The notes: generated by a model from the sequence alone, not told the origin. DNA of 15,957 nt from Flavobacterium sp. (GCA_030151255.1 JASLED010000084.1:1-15957), one strand, 5' to 3'; numbered from the stretch's first letter, positions 5,996 to 14,355 are shown. Numbers and translations: made by a program.

Positions 5996-8215
5996 TTATA
6001 TAGAATCTACAATTGCATTTAACGTAACACTTGGACGCATTGCTTTTTCAGTTGCTTCTGCATTTGTTTGGTAATACCCATCAACAGCTTGTGCTTTTCC
6101 TTGTGCTTCAATTAACTCTTCGTTAATTTTCACTTCATTTTCAATCATTGCTTTTGCAATTGGAGCAAATTTAGCTTGTAATTCAGCATCTTTAGTTTGG
6201 TTAGCCAATGCTTCAGCCCAATACATTGCCAAATAGAAATGAGATCCACGATTGTCAATTGATCCAACTCTACGTGCTGGAGATTTATCGTTGTCTAAGA
6301 ATTTAGCGGTTGCCTCATCTAACGTTTCTGCTAAAATCATTGCTTTAGCATTACCTTGTGTTTGGCTTAAATGCTCAAAAGAAGCTCCTAATGCTAAGAA
6401 TTCTCCTAATGAATCCCAACGTAAATATCCTTCTTCAATAAATTGCTCGATGTGTTTTGGAGCTGATCCACCCGCACCTGTTTCAAACAATCCTCCACCG
6501 TTCATTAATGGAACGATAGATAGCATTTTTGCAGATGTTCCTACTTCTAAAATAGGGAATAAATCAGTTAAGTAATCACGCAATACGTTTCCTGTAACAG
6601 AAATTGTATCCAATCCTTGACGGATTCTTTCCACTGATACTTTAGTAGCTTCTATCGGATTTAAAATTCTAATATCTAAACCTGTTGTATCGTAATCTTT
6701 TAAGTAAGTATTTACTTTAGCAATGATTTCTCTATCGTGTGCTCTATTTTCGTCTAACCAGAAAATAGCTGGAGTATCAGATAAACGAGCGCGGTTTACT
6801 GCTAATTTAACCCAATCTTGAATTGGTGCATCTTTAGTTTGACACATTCTGAAAATATCACCTGCTTCAACTGCTTGATCAAAGAAAACATGTCCTTTTT
6901 CGTCAGAAACACGAATAACTCCATTTGCTTGTGCTTGGAAAGTTTTGTCGTGAGAACCGTATTCTTCTGCTTTTTGAGCCATTAATCCAACGTTTGGAAC
7001 TGATCCCATTGTTGTTGGGTTGTATGCACCGTTTGCTTTACAATCTTCAATTACTGTTTGGTAAACACCAGCATAACAACGATCTGGAATAATAGCAAAA
7101 GTATCTTGCGATTTTCCTTCAGCATTCCACATTTGTCCTGATGTACGAATCATAGCTGGCATTGAAGCATCTACAATTACATCTGAAGGAACATGTAAAT
7201 TTGTAATTCCTTTGTCAGAATTTACCATTGCAATTGCTGGTCCGTTTGCGATTGCTGCATCAATAGCTGCTTTTACTTCTACTTCTTGTGCGTGACCTGC
7301 AATTTTTGCATATAAATCTCCTAATCCATTGTTTGGATTAATTGCTAATTCTGCAAATAAAGTTGCGTATTTTTCAAAAACTTCTTTGAAATAAACTTCT
7401 ACTACTGCACCAAAAATGATAGGATCTGAAACCTTCATCATTGTTGCTTTTAAGTGAGCAGAAAATAATACTCCTTTTGCTTTTGCTTCTTCTTTTACTT
7501 GAGAAACGAATGCTTTTAATTTATTAACATTCATTACTGATGAATCAATTACCTCTCCTGCAATTAATGGAGCATAATCTTTCAACAATTTAACGCTTCC
7601 ATCTTGTCCGATGAATTCGATTTTGAATTTGCTATCTGACTGTACAGTAACTGATTTTTCTGTTCCGTAAAAATCACCTTCTGTCATTGTAGCCACTTTT
7701 GTGTTTGAATCTGCTGTCCAAACGCCCATTGAATGTGGATGTTTTTTAGCATAATTCTTTACTGCTTTTGGCGCTCTACGATCTGAATTTCCTTCGCGTA
7801 AAACCGGATTTACAGCAGAACCTAAAACTTTAGCATATCTGTCTTTAATTGCTTTTTCCTCATCATTTACAGGATCTGCAGGATAAGAAGGAACTGCATA
7901 ACCATGTGCTTGCAATTCTTTAATAGCAGCATTTAACTGTGGAATTGAAGCAGAAATATTTGGTAACTTAATAATATTTGCCTCTGGAGTTTTAGCTAAT
8001 TCGCCTAATTCTGCTAAAGCATCTCCAATTCTTTGATCTTCATTTAAAAACTCAGGAAAAGTAGCAAGAATACGGCCTGCTAAAGAGATATCACGAGTTT
8101 CTACTTCAATAGCTGCAGTTTTTGCAAATGCTTGAACAATTGGTAAAAACGAATATGTTGCCAACATTGGAGCTTCGTCTGTAAATGTGTAAAGAATTTT
8201 AGATTTTTGTGTCAT
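5996..8215 (-). CDS. icd: isocitrate dehydrogenase, NADP-dependent, monomeric type
   Basis: This TCA-cycle enzyme oxidises and decarboxylates isocitrate to 2-oxoglutarate and produces NADPH in the cytoplasm. The 739-residue length and the start TQKSKILYTFTDEAPMLATY identify the large monomeric class (IDH-II), which is unrelated in length to the 416-residue dimeric E. coli enzyme. S133, N136, R140 and R146 (around NPVLREGNSDRR) match, with a one-residue offset, isocitrate-binding residues known from the Azotobacter vinelandii enzyme. IVDASMPAMIRTSGQMWN and DENRAHDRE hold the metal-binding aspartates, and DNRGSHFYLAMYWAEAL is a conserved C-terminal block. The gene is complete and stands alone between its own promoter region and terminator. 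Its codon choice looks more regular than that of its neighbours, as expected for an abundant enzyme. Confidence 0.97.
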   Translation of the reverse strand: MTQKSKILYTFTDEAPMLATYSFLPIVQAFAKTAAIEVETRDISLAGRILATFPEFLNEDQRIGDALAELGELAKTPEANIIKLPNISASIPQLNAAIKELQAHGYAVPSYPADPVNDEEKAIKDRYAKVLGSAVNPVLREGNSDRRAPKAVKNYAKKHPHSMGVWTADSNTKVATMTEGDFYGTEKSVTVQSDSKFKIEFIGQDGSVKLLKDYAPLIAGEVIDSSVMNVNKLKAFVSQVKEEAKAKGVLFSAHLKATMMKVSDPIIFGAVVEVYFKEVFEKYATLFAELAINPNNGLGDLYAKIAGHAQEVEVKAAIDAAIANGPAIAMVNSDKGITNLHVPSDVIVDASMPAMIRTSGQMWNAEGKSQDTFAIIPDRCYAGVYQTVIEDCKANGAYNPTTMGSVPNVGLMAQKAEEYGSHDKTFQAQANGVIRVSDEKGHVFFDQAVEAGDIFRMCQTKDAPIQDWVKLAVNRARLSDTPAIFWLDENRAHDREIIAKVNTYLKDYDTTGLDIRILNPIEATKVSVERIRQGLDTISVTGNVLRDYLTDLFPILEVGTSAKMLSIVPLMNGGGLFETGAGGSAPKHIEQFIEEGYLRWDSLGEFLALGASFEHLSQTQGNAKAMILAETLDEATAKFLDNDKSPARRVGSIDNRGSHFYLAMYWAEALANQTKDAELQAKFAPIAKAMIENEVKINEELIEAQGKAQAVDGYYQTNAEATEKAMRPSVTLNAIVDSI

Positions 8216-8280
8216 TTCTTGTGATTTTAAATGATAACAATATTATTTATCGATATTTTATTTTACTATTTGATAGAGTA

Positions 8281-8328
8281 CAAATATAAGTATATCCATT
8301 GTAAAAATGTAGTTTAAAGTACTTATAT
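8281..8328 (-). promoter_or_regulatory. icd promoter region with inverted repeat
   Basis: TATATTTG on the minus strand (8281-8288) matches the -7 consensus and would start transcription near 8275, about 60 bases before the icd ATG. No clear -33 TTG is present. The inverted repeat ATATAAGTA (8284-8292) / TACTTATAT (8320-8328) overlaps the -7 box and reaches beyond the -33 position, so it could be an operator. The rest of the 8216-8405 gap shows no gene. Confidence 0.4.
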
Positions 8329-8405
8329 ACCACAGATTTACCAAGTTATTATTTTGTATGTTGTATATTACTTATTTCATACTTTTTACTACTTAAAAAA
8401 ATGGT

Positions 8406-8455
8406 ATTAATAGAAAAAGGTTGATACATTCATGTATCAACCTTTTTCTATTAAT
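8406..8455 (-). terminator. terminator after wzc, 23-bp perfect hairpin overlapping the stop codon
   Basis: Bases 8406-8428 pair without mismatch with 8433-8455 around a 4-base loop. The core AAAAAGGTTGATACA/TGTATCAACCTTTTT gives a GC-containing stem followed by five Ts on the minus strand. The wzc stop codon (8451-8453) lies inside the hairpin arm. The nearly symmetric A and T runs mean it could act in both directions. Confidence 0.82.
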
Positions 8456-10874
8456 CTATATTTAATATTTTTTTCCACCAAGGGCGTTTATCTACCTGAA
8501 CATCTTGTCCATAACCATAGCCGTAACCATAGCCGTAACCATAGCCATAGCCTCCACTACCACTTCGTTTTAGTGTCATTGTATCATTTAATACAATAGA
8601 CATATTTGGCAATTTACCCTCGTTGTGTAAATCATCTGGTAAACGCAACATACGCTTATCTAAATAATTTGCTCTAGCTACATAAATACTTGTATCTGCA
8701 TGTTTAGCAATCAATAATGTATCTGTAACCAAACTTACAGGAGCTGTGTCTACAATAAGATAATCAAATTCTTGTTTTAACTTATCAAACATTAATTTCA
8801 GTTTCTTATCCATCAATAACTCAGCCGGATTTGGCGGGATCGTTCCTGCTGGTAAGGCATACAACGTGTCATATCCATCTATCTTTACTATAAAATCATC
8901 AATATTTGCATCACGTCGCAATAAGTAATCTGATACTCCTAATGGTGGCAATTGCAAATAATCATCCAATCTAGGATTTCTTAAATCCATTCCAATAAGA
9001 AGTACTTTTTTATTTGACAATGCAACTGTAGCTGCCAAGTTTACCGAAATAAATGTTTTTCCTTCTTTCGGGAATGTTGATGTAAGTAAAACTGTTTTTG
9101 CTTTATTTTCTTCAACACCACTCAACATAAATTCCAAATTAGTACGAACTATACGCAAAGCCTCTCCAGTACTTGTTCTATTTGCTAAATCAATTACTTT
9201 TTGATTTTCAAAAGAATGCGGAACATCACCCAAGAAAGGAATATTTGTATTAGACTCTACATCTAATCTTGTTTTTAATTTTGTATCTAACAATAAACGA
9301 AGATAGATAACAACAAATGGAATTAACAATCCAATAATCATTGCAGCCAACATAATAATTGCGCGCTTTGGAGATACTGGATTATCAGAACTTTTTGATG
9401 CATCAATCACTTTTGCATTCAAATCTGTTGCAGCCAAAGCAATAGCTGTTTCTTCTCTCTTTTGAAATAAATAAAGATATATTGCTTCCTTAACTTTTTG
9501 CTGTCTATCGATAATTCTAAACTCGCGTTCTTGTCTTGGAACTTGTGATAATTTTGATTTTAACTCGTTTTCTTTGTTAGCTAATTCTTTTTTTGTTATT
9601 ATCAATGAATTTTCTAAACGTGCCAAACTTTCTGAAACAGACGATTTCATTGCTGCAATTTGGTCATCTAATTTAATTACCGTAGGGTTAATTGACGTAG
9701 AACTTGCACTAATTCTATTGCGCTCCAAAACCATTGTATTATATTGATTAATCAATGTATTTGAATTCGGATCACTAGAAACAATATTTCCTGGTAAAAG
9801 CTCGTTTGGCTTACTTTTTTTCAAGAAATCTCTTAATGAAGAAATTACCTTAATTTCCGTTTCATTTTCGATAATTTGCTTTTCATAAACATTTGCATTT
9901 TGAAGATATAATCCTAATTCTGTAGGAATATCCGTAATGCGATTAGATGTTTTATATCCTTCTACATTTTTTTCAACATCGCCCAATTCTTCTGTAATCA
10001 AAACTAATCGACTATCAATAAATTCGGAAGTTTTTTCAGATAAGAAACGTTTATCTGCCACAGCTTCGTCATTATATATTTTGATTAAATTATTCAAATA
10101 ATCAATTGCTTTTGCAGGAGTTGGACTTAATAAAGATAAATCTAAAACGCTAGAAAACTTATCTGTTGGTGCAATACGAACATTAGTTGTATAATAATCT
10201 ACAACCTTTTCAATAGGATATAATTCTACAATAACACTTTTAGAGTCGGCTTCATTTTCCTCTTCTTCTTTAACTTTTGACGCTGCTAAAGTTGGCAATT
10301 TTTGTTCTGCATTTTTAGTAACAATCAATTCACCTAAAATAGTTTTAACTGGCGTATTAAAGGAAAAATCACCCAATTCTTTATTATCGATATCATACAG
10401 CGTAAAACCAGCATTACTAATGTTTTTTACATAAAATGTATAGCGAATTTTATCAAAGTCAAATACTTTTTCTTTGAAAGTAAAAGTTATCGGACTGTTA
10501 TTATACAATTCCGTTTTTACAACTCTACCTTCGTGTATATATGAAATATCAAGATCTAAACTGCGAATTGTTTTTTCGGACAAAGATCTAGAAGATAAAA
10601 TTTGTATTTCATTTTCTACATTACTTTTTCCGCCAGAAATCATCCCTAAATCCGCAAAAGCAGAAAGCTCAGAAGAAAGTCCTCCTCCTCTTTTCTCATC
10701 TTTTACAATAATTGTTGTATTTACTTTATATGTTTTTTCTGCATAACGTAAATATACAAATGCTGCTATCAAAGTTAATGCTGCACTAAGTACAAACCAC
10801 CTCCAATGAATAATATATTTTTCTAACTCTTCTCTAAGATTGATACTGTCAGTTTGGTCAATTTTCTCTCTCAT
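8451..10874 (-). CDS. wzc: polysaccharide biosynthesis tyrosine autokinase (Wzc/BY-kinase)
   Basis: This inner-membrane co-polymerase and bacterial tyrosine kinase controls polymerisation and export of capsule or exopolysaccharide with its Wza partner. The N-terminal Wzz domain follows a first membrane segment near residues 30-47. A long periplasmic coiled-coil part with the GNVR-type region (SQVPRQEREFRIIDRQQ) leads to a second membrane segment (IIMLAAMIIGLLIPFVVIYL). The cytoplasmic kinase has Walker A with K606 (FPKEGKTF), Walker A' with D630 (GMDLRNPRL) and Walker B with D709 (LIVDTAPVS). The C-terminus carries seven Gly-Tyr repeats, Y776 to Y788, a tyrosine cluster suited to trans-autophosphorylation. 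The ATG lies 4 bases after the wza stop. At 807 residues it is longer than E. coli Wzc (720), as is common in Bacteroidota. No matching phosphatase (Wzb) is in the window. Confidence 0.94.
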   Translation of the reverse strand: MREKIDQTDSINLREELEKYIIHWRWFVLSAALTLIAAFVYLRYAEKTYKVNTTIIVKDEKRGGGLSSELSAFADLGMISGGKSNVENEIQILSSRSLSEKTIRSLDLDISYIHEGRVVKTELYNNSPITFTFKEKVFDFDKIRYTFYVKNISNAGFTLYDIDNKELGDFSFNTPVKTILGELIVTKNAEQKLPTLAASKVKEEEENEADSKSVIVELYPIEKVVDYYTTNVRIAPTDKFSSVLDLSLLSPTPAKAIDYLNNLIKIYNDEAVADKRFLSEKTSEFIDSRLVLITEELGDVEKNVEGYKTSNRITDIPTELGLYLQNANVYEKQIIENETEIKVISSLRDFLKKSKPNELLPGNIVSSDPNSNTLINQYNTMVLERNRISASSTSINPTVIKLDDQIAAMKSSVSESLARLENSLIITKKELANKENELKSKLSQVPRQEREFRIIDRQQKVKEAIYLYLFQKREETAIALAATDLNAKVIDASKSSDNPVSPKRAIIMLAAMIIGLLIPFVVIYLRLLLDTKLKTRLDVESNTNIPFLGDVPHSFENQKVIDLANRTSTGEALRIVRTNLEFMLSGVEENKAKTVLLTSTFPKEGKTFISVNLAATVALSNKKVLLIGMDLRNPRLDDYLQLPPLGVSDYLLRRDANIDDFIVKIDGYDTLYALPAGTIPPNPAELLMDKKLKLMFDKLKQEFDYLIVDTAPVSLVTDTLLIAKHADTSIYVARANYLDKRMLRLPDDLHNEGKLPNMSIVLNDTMTLKRSGSGGYGYGYGYGYGYGYGQDVQVDKRPWWKKILNID
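8511..8552 (-). repeat. hexanucleotide tandem repeat encoding the (Tyr-Gly)7 tail
   Basis: Seven 6-base units, mostly alternating ATAGCC and GTAACC as read on the plus strand, encode Tyr-Gly seven times at the end of Wzc. A 12-base higher unit (GTAACCATAGCC) is present twice. Because the unit is six bases, slippage would change the tyrosine number without breaking the frame. Confidence 0.9.
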
Positions 10875-10878
10875 GCTT

Positions 10879-11661
10879 TTATTTTACAGTAAGTGCAATT
10901 ATTGTTACTAACAAGGAAATAGCTGATATACCAAGACTTAAATTAGGTCCAACTATCGATGAATTTACTTTAGTTTTATTTGGCTCTACGTAAACAATAT
11001 CATTTTGGTTTAAATAATAAAACGGAGAAGTAATAAAATCTGCTTTTGTCATATCTACACGAAATGGCACGCGTTTTCCATCAACTTCTCTAATAACTAA
11101 TATATTTTCTCTTTTTCCGTAAATACTCAAATCTCCAGATAAGCTGATTGCTTCAGTTAACGTTAATCGCTCACTTGCAATAGTATGAACTCCAGGTCGG
11201 TTTACCTCTCCTTGAACGGTAACCTTAAAGTTCATAATTCTCATATTTACAATTGGATTAATAATATATTTACTTACTTCTGTAGTAATATAATCAATTG
11301 CTTGTTTTTTTGTCAATCCACCTACCTTTATTGTTCCTAACACAGGAAATTGGATATTTCCCATATTATCCACTAAATACAGTTGCTGTTGCATTTGCCC
11401 AGTTCCAGCTGCATTATTCGGATTTGTAGTCATTGTATTTGTTAGATTAAAAGGAACTGCCGCTTCTTTATCTTGCGCAGACACAATAATCATCAATAAA
11501 TCATCTGGTCTTAAAAATGTTTCAAAATTTGTTTCCGTTGCATTTCCTTTCAGCACTTCTTCAACATTTTGATAGTAAACAATTTTCTTTTTTGAAGCAC
11601 ATGACGTCAAAAAGATAATTGACAACAACGTTAAAAGTAGAAAAATGGGTTTTATTTTCAT
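10879..11661 (-). CDS. wza: polysaccharide export outer-membrane lipoprotein (Wza family)
   Basis: This protein forms or contributes to the export channel for surface polysaccharide. A lipoprotein signal peptide is clear: MKIKPIFLLLTLL, a hydrophobic core and the lipobox LTSC with the lipidated cysteine at residue 21. The poly-export domain follows (FLRPDDLLMIIVSAQD), then one SLBB-type domain (VTVQGEVNRPGVHTI through NQNDIVYVEP). A C-terminal hydrophobic segment (SLGISAISLLVTIIALTV) may be a membrane anchor or helix. With 260 residues it is shorter than E. coli Wza (379), which is normal for Bacteroidota homologues with a single SLBB. The frame is open to an ATG at 11688, but the ATG at 11661 gives a better signal peptide. 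It leads the two-gene unit with wzc. Confidence 0.92.
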   Translation of the reverse strand: MKIKPIFLLLTLLSIIFLTSCASKKKIVYYQNVEEVLKGNATETNFETFLRPDDLLMIIVSAQDKEAAVPFNLTNTMTTNPNNAAGTGQMQQQLYLVDNMGNIQFPVLGTIKVGGLTKKQAIDYITTEVSKYIINPIVNMRIMNFKVTVQGEVNRPGVHTIASERLTLTEAISLSGDLSIYGKRENILVIREVDGKRVPFRVDMTKADFITSPFYYLNQNDIVYVEPNKTKVNSSIVGPNLSLGISAISLLVTIIALTVK

Positions 11662-11731
11662 TAGGTTTTTTATTATATTTTTTATCAAACAAGGTCTAAA
11701 AAAAACATTTATTTAACATAATTATTGTTTC

Positions 11732-11763
11732 GAAAGATACTATGTTTTTACCTTATTAGTCAA
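11732..11763 (-). promoter_or_regulatory. candidate promoter for wza-wzc
   Basis: On the minus strand TATCTTTC (11732-11739) matches TAnnTTTG except for the last base, and a TTG at 11761-11763 lies 21 bases upstream. Transcription would start near 11725, about 64 bases before the wza ATG. I see no terminator hairpin between lptB and wza, so readthrough from the kdsD-tatC-lptB unit is also possible. Confidence 0.35.
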
Positions 11764-11772
11764 TACTTATTT

Positions 11773-12516
11773 TTAATAGAAATCAATTTTTTTCTTTCGA
11801 AGCTCAAAATTCTGCCCCAGATAAACTTTTCTGACCATTTCATCTTCTGCTAATTCTTCGGGAACCCCAGCTTTTAGAATACCTCCCTCAAACATCAGGT
11901 AAGTTTTGTCAGTAATTGCCAAAGTTTCTTGCACGTTGTGATCAGTAATCAAAATACCTATATTTTTGTTCTTTAATTTTGCTACAATACGTTGAATATC
12001 TTCTACAGCAACTGGGTCAACGCCCGCAAAAGGTTCGTCTAACAATACAAATTTAGGATCTGTTGCAAGTGCTCTTGCAATTTCTGTACGTCTTCTTTCA
12101 CCTCCTGATAATAAATCTCCTCTATTGGTGCGAATATGTTCTAAATTAAATTCTGCAATCAACGATTCCATCTTTTCGATTTGTTGTTGTTTCGGTAATT
12201 TTGTCAATTGCAAAACACTTAGAATATTATCTTCAATACTCAGTTTTCTAAAAACAGATGATTCTTGGGCTAAATAACCTATGCCATGCTGTCCTCTTTT
12301 ATACATCGGAAAATTAGTAATATCCATATCATCCAAATAAATATGTCCGAAATTTGGTTTTACTAATCCTACAATCATATAAAAAGAAGTTGTTTTTCCT
12401 GCACCATTCGGGCCTAATAAACCAACTATTTCTCCTTGATTTACTTCTACAGAAACGCCTTTTACAACTTTTCTCTTTTTATATATTTTTACAATATTAT
12501 CTGCTCTTAATTTCAT
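11773..12516 (-). CDS. lptB: LPS export ABC transporter ATP-binding protein
   Basis: This is the cytoplasmic ATPase that, with LptF and LptG, extracts lipopolysaccharide from the inner membrane and drives it across the Lpt bridge. Its motifs are complete: Walker A GPNGAGKTT (35-43, K41), Q-loop Q84 in GIGYLAQESSVFR, ABC signature LSGGE (136-140), Walker B ending in D160-E161 with EPFAGVDP, and switch histidine H193 in ITDHNVQE. The GYLAQE-SVFRKLS segment and the EPFAGVDPxAVxDIQ block separate LptB from general ABC ATPases. The length of 247 residues is typical (E. coli 241). It is the third gene after kdsD and tatC, 3 bases behind tatC. No Lpt membrane subunit is in the window. Confidence 0.94.
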   Translation of the reverse strand: MKLRADNIVKIYKKRKVVKGVSVEVNQGEIVGLLGPNGAGKTTSFYMIVGLVKPNFGHIYLDDMDITNFPMYKRGQHGIGYLAQESSVFRKLSIEDNILSVLQLTKLPKQQQIEKMESLIAEFNLEHIRTNRGDLLSGGERRRTEIARALATDPKFVLLDEPFAGVDPVAVEDIQRIVAKLKNKNIGILITDHNVQETLAITDKTYLMFEGGILKAGVPEELAEDEMVRKVYLGQNFELRKKKIDFY

Positions 12517-12519
12517 AAA

Positions 12520-13359
12520 CTACTCTTTATTGTTCGTTACTACAGCATTGGTAGATGGCTTTTTCTGAACAAATTTAGATATATAAATACTTATCTCATA
12601 TAGAATTAACAAAGGTATAGATACTATAATTTGACTAATTACATCTGGCGGAGTAATAACAGCTGCTAAAATTAAGATTAATACAATTGCATATTTTCGA
12701 TATTCTCTTAAAAATTCTGGTGTTACCAATCCTAAAACCGACAAGAAGTAAATAATTATTGGTAATTCGAATACTAAACCACAAGCTAATGATGTAGTTT
12801 TTACCAAGCCGATGTATGAATTTATATCGATATCATTTTTAACCATATCACTTACTTGTAAATTAACTAGAAAATTAATTGACAATGGTGTAATAACAAA
12901 ATATCCGAACAATACACCTAAGAAAAACAACAACGAAGAAACTACAATAAATAACCTAGCATATTTTTTTTCTTTTGAATATAATGCTGGACTAATAAAT
13001 TTCCAAATTTCACGCAGAATAAAAGGTACCGAAATAATAAAACCAGCAGTAATACATGTCCACATCATTACAGAAAACTGCCCATCCATGGTACGGTTTT
13101 GAATTTCAAAAGGCAATTCTTGCTGGCAAAAACTATCGTCAAAATCAAATTTTTGAGCTATTTTACAAAAAAACTGATAGGTAACAAAATCGCCACTTTT
13201 TGGTCCAAAAATAACTGTATTAAATATAAAATCTCTAAAGAAGAAAGCTACAACACCGCCTCCTAAAATAAAAATAGATGAACGTATTAACAACCATCTA
13301 AGTTCTTCTAGATGATCTAAAAAGGACATTGCCTTTTCTTTATTTTTATGCTTTGCCAT
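12520..13359 (-). CDS. tatC: twin-arginine translocase subunit TatC
   Basis: TatC is the inner-membrane receptor that recognises twin-arginine signal peptides and assembles with TatA to export folded proteins. The N-terminal motif SFLDHLEELRWLL (12-24) and EIWKFISPALYSKE (first cytoplasmic loop and signal-peptide site) are diagnostic, and ITPPDVISQ precedes the last helices. Six membrane helices can be traced. The first periplasmic loop is about 30 residues longer than in E. coli and holds two cysteines, C65 and C78. The 279-residue length is typical of Bacteroidota. The gene starts one base after the kdsD stop and ends 3 bases before lptB, so it is translated from the middle of an LPS operon. 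No tatA or tatB is nearby. Confidence 0.95.
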   Translation of the reverse strand: MAKHKNKEKAMSFLDHLEELRWLLIRSSIFILGGGVVAFFFRDFIFNTVIFGPKSGDFVTYQFFCKIAQKFDFDDSFCQQELPFEIQNRTMDGQFSVMMWTCITAGFIISVPFILREIWKFISPALYSKEKKYARLFIVVSSLLFFLGVLFGYFVITPLSINFLVNLQVSDMVKNDIDINSYIGLVKTTSLACGLVFELPIIIYFLSVLGLVTPEFLREYRKYAIVLILILAAVITPPDVISQIIVSIPLLILYEISIYISKFVQKKPSTNAVVTNNKE

Positions 13360-13360
13360 T

Positions 13361-14329
13361 TTAAAGTATTCCTTCTTTTAGTATATCGTGTAAATGAATA
13401 ATTCCTTTATATTCATCATTTTCCGTTACAATTAACTGCGTTATAGCATTATCTTCTAAAATAGACAAAGCGTTAGACACAAGTTGGTCAGACGCTATAG
13501 TTTTAGGATTAATGCTCATAATATCTTTTGCTGTAATATTTTCAAACGTAGTATTTTTTTGCAACATTCTACGCAAATCTCCATCTGTAACAATTCCTAT
13601 TACTTTATCGTTATCATCCACAACAGCCGTTACACCTAATCGCTTTTCAGAAATTTCAACAATTACATCTGTAATAGATGCGTTTACTTTTACTTTTGGT
13701 TGGTTTTGATTGTTTAAAATATCCTTTACCATTAATAAAAGTTTTTTTCCTAAAGCTCCACCTGGATGATACAACGCAAAATCATTTGCTGTAAAATTTC
13801 GGCATTCGATTAAGCACGCTGCTAAAGCATCGCCCAAAACCAACTGAGCCGTTGTGCTATTCATAGGTGCTAAATTATTAGGATCTGCTTCTTTATCAAC
13901 TTTAGAAAGCAATACAAAATCGGAATGTTTACCTAAAAAAGAATTTTCATTTGCTGTAATACCAATAAGTTTATTGCCAAAACGTTTTAGAAGCGGAGTC
14001 AACACTTTTATTTCAGGGCTATTTCCGCTATTTGAAATACATATTACACAATCATTTGGCTGTAATAAACCTAAATCACCATGAACTGCTTCAGACGCAT
14101 GCATAAAAACAGATGGAGTACCTGTTGAATTAAAAGTTGCTACAATTTTACTTCCTATTAGAGCACTTTTTCCAATTCCTGTTACCACTACTCGCCCTTT
14201 ACATTCAAGAATAGTTTTTACTGCTTGTTCAAAATCAGCCGACAAATAGTCAACTAATTTTTTAATACTTTCGCTTTCAGACAATAAAGTGCGTTTAGCT
14301 GTGTCTAAAATAGATATTGATTTGCTCAA
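13361..14329 (-). CDS. kdsD: D-arabinose 5-phosphate isomerase (SIS domain plus two CBS domains)
   Basis: This enzyme converts ribulose 5-phosphate to arabinose 5-phosphate, the precursor of KDO in the LPS inner core. The SIS domain carries VVTGIGKSALIG, MHASEAVHGDLG and ISNSGNSPE. Two CBS domains follow (KRLGVTAVVDDND-VIGIVTDGDLRRML and NAITQLIVTEND-YKGIIHLHDIL). Counted from the TTG at 14329 the protein has 322 residues. K54, E106, E147 and H188 line up, at a constant offset of five, with the active-site residues K59, E111, E152 and H193 of E. coli KdsD. The frame is open to an ATG at 14392, but that adds a hydrophobic leader no homologue should have and lies in the promoter, so the TTG is preferred. 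It heads the kdsD-tatC-lptB unit. Confidence 0.92.
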   Translation of the reverse strand: MSKSISILDTAKRTLLSESESIKKLVDYLSADFEQAVKTILECKGRVVVTGIGKSALIGSKIVATFNSTGTPSVFMHASEAVHGDLGLLQPNDCVICISNSGNSPEIKVLTPLLKRFGNKLIGITANENSFLGKHSDFVLLSKVDKEADPNNLAPMNSTTAQLVLGDALAACLIECRNFTANDFALYHPGGALGKKLLLMVKDILNNQNQPKVKVNASITDVIVEISEKRLGVTAVVDDNDKVIGIVTDGDLRRMLQKNTTFENITAKDIMSINPKTIASDQLVSNALSILEDNAITQLIVTENDEYKGIIHLHDILKEGIL

Positions 14330-14355
14330 AATATGTAGAGTGTTAAATATTAGGA

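Noticed and set aside
6252..6575. Plus-strand open frame inside icd
   Set aside because: It is antisense to the conserved C-terminal part of isocitrate dehydrogenase, with no start signal or family resemblance.
8511..8552. CRISPR-like or non-coding tandem repeat
   Set aside because: The six-base units are in frame within wzc and encode a Tyr-Gly tail, with no spacers.
10474..10746. Plus-strand open frame inside wzc
   Set aside because: It is opposite the Wzz-domain coding sequence and has no recognisable features.
12812..13102. Plus-strand open frame inside tatC
   Set aside because: It is an antisense shadow of conserved membrane helices.
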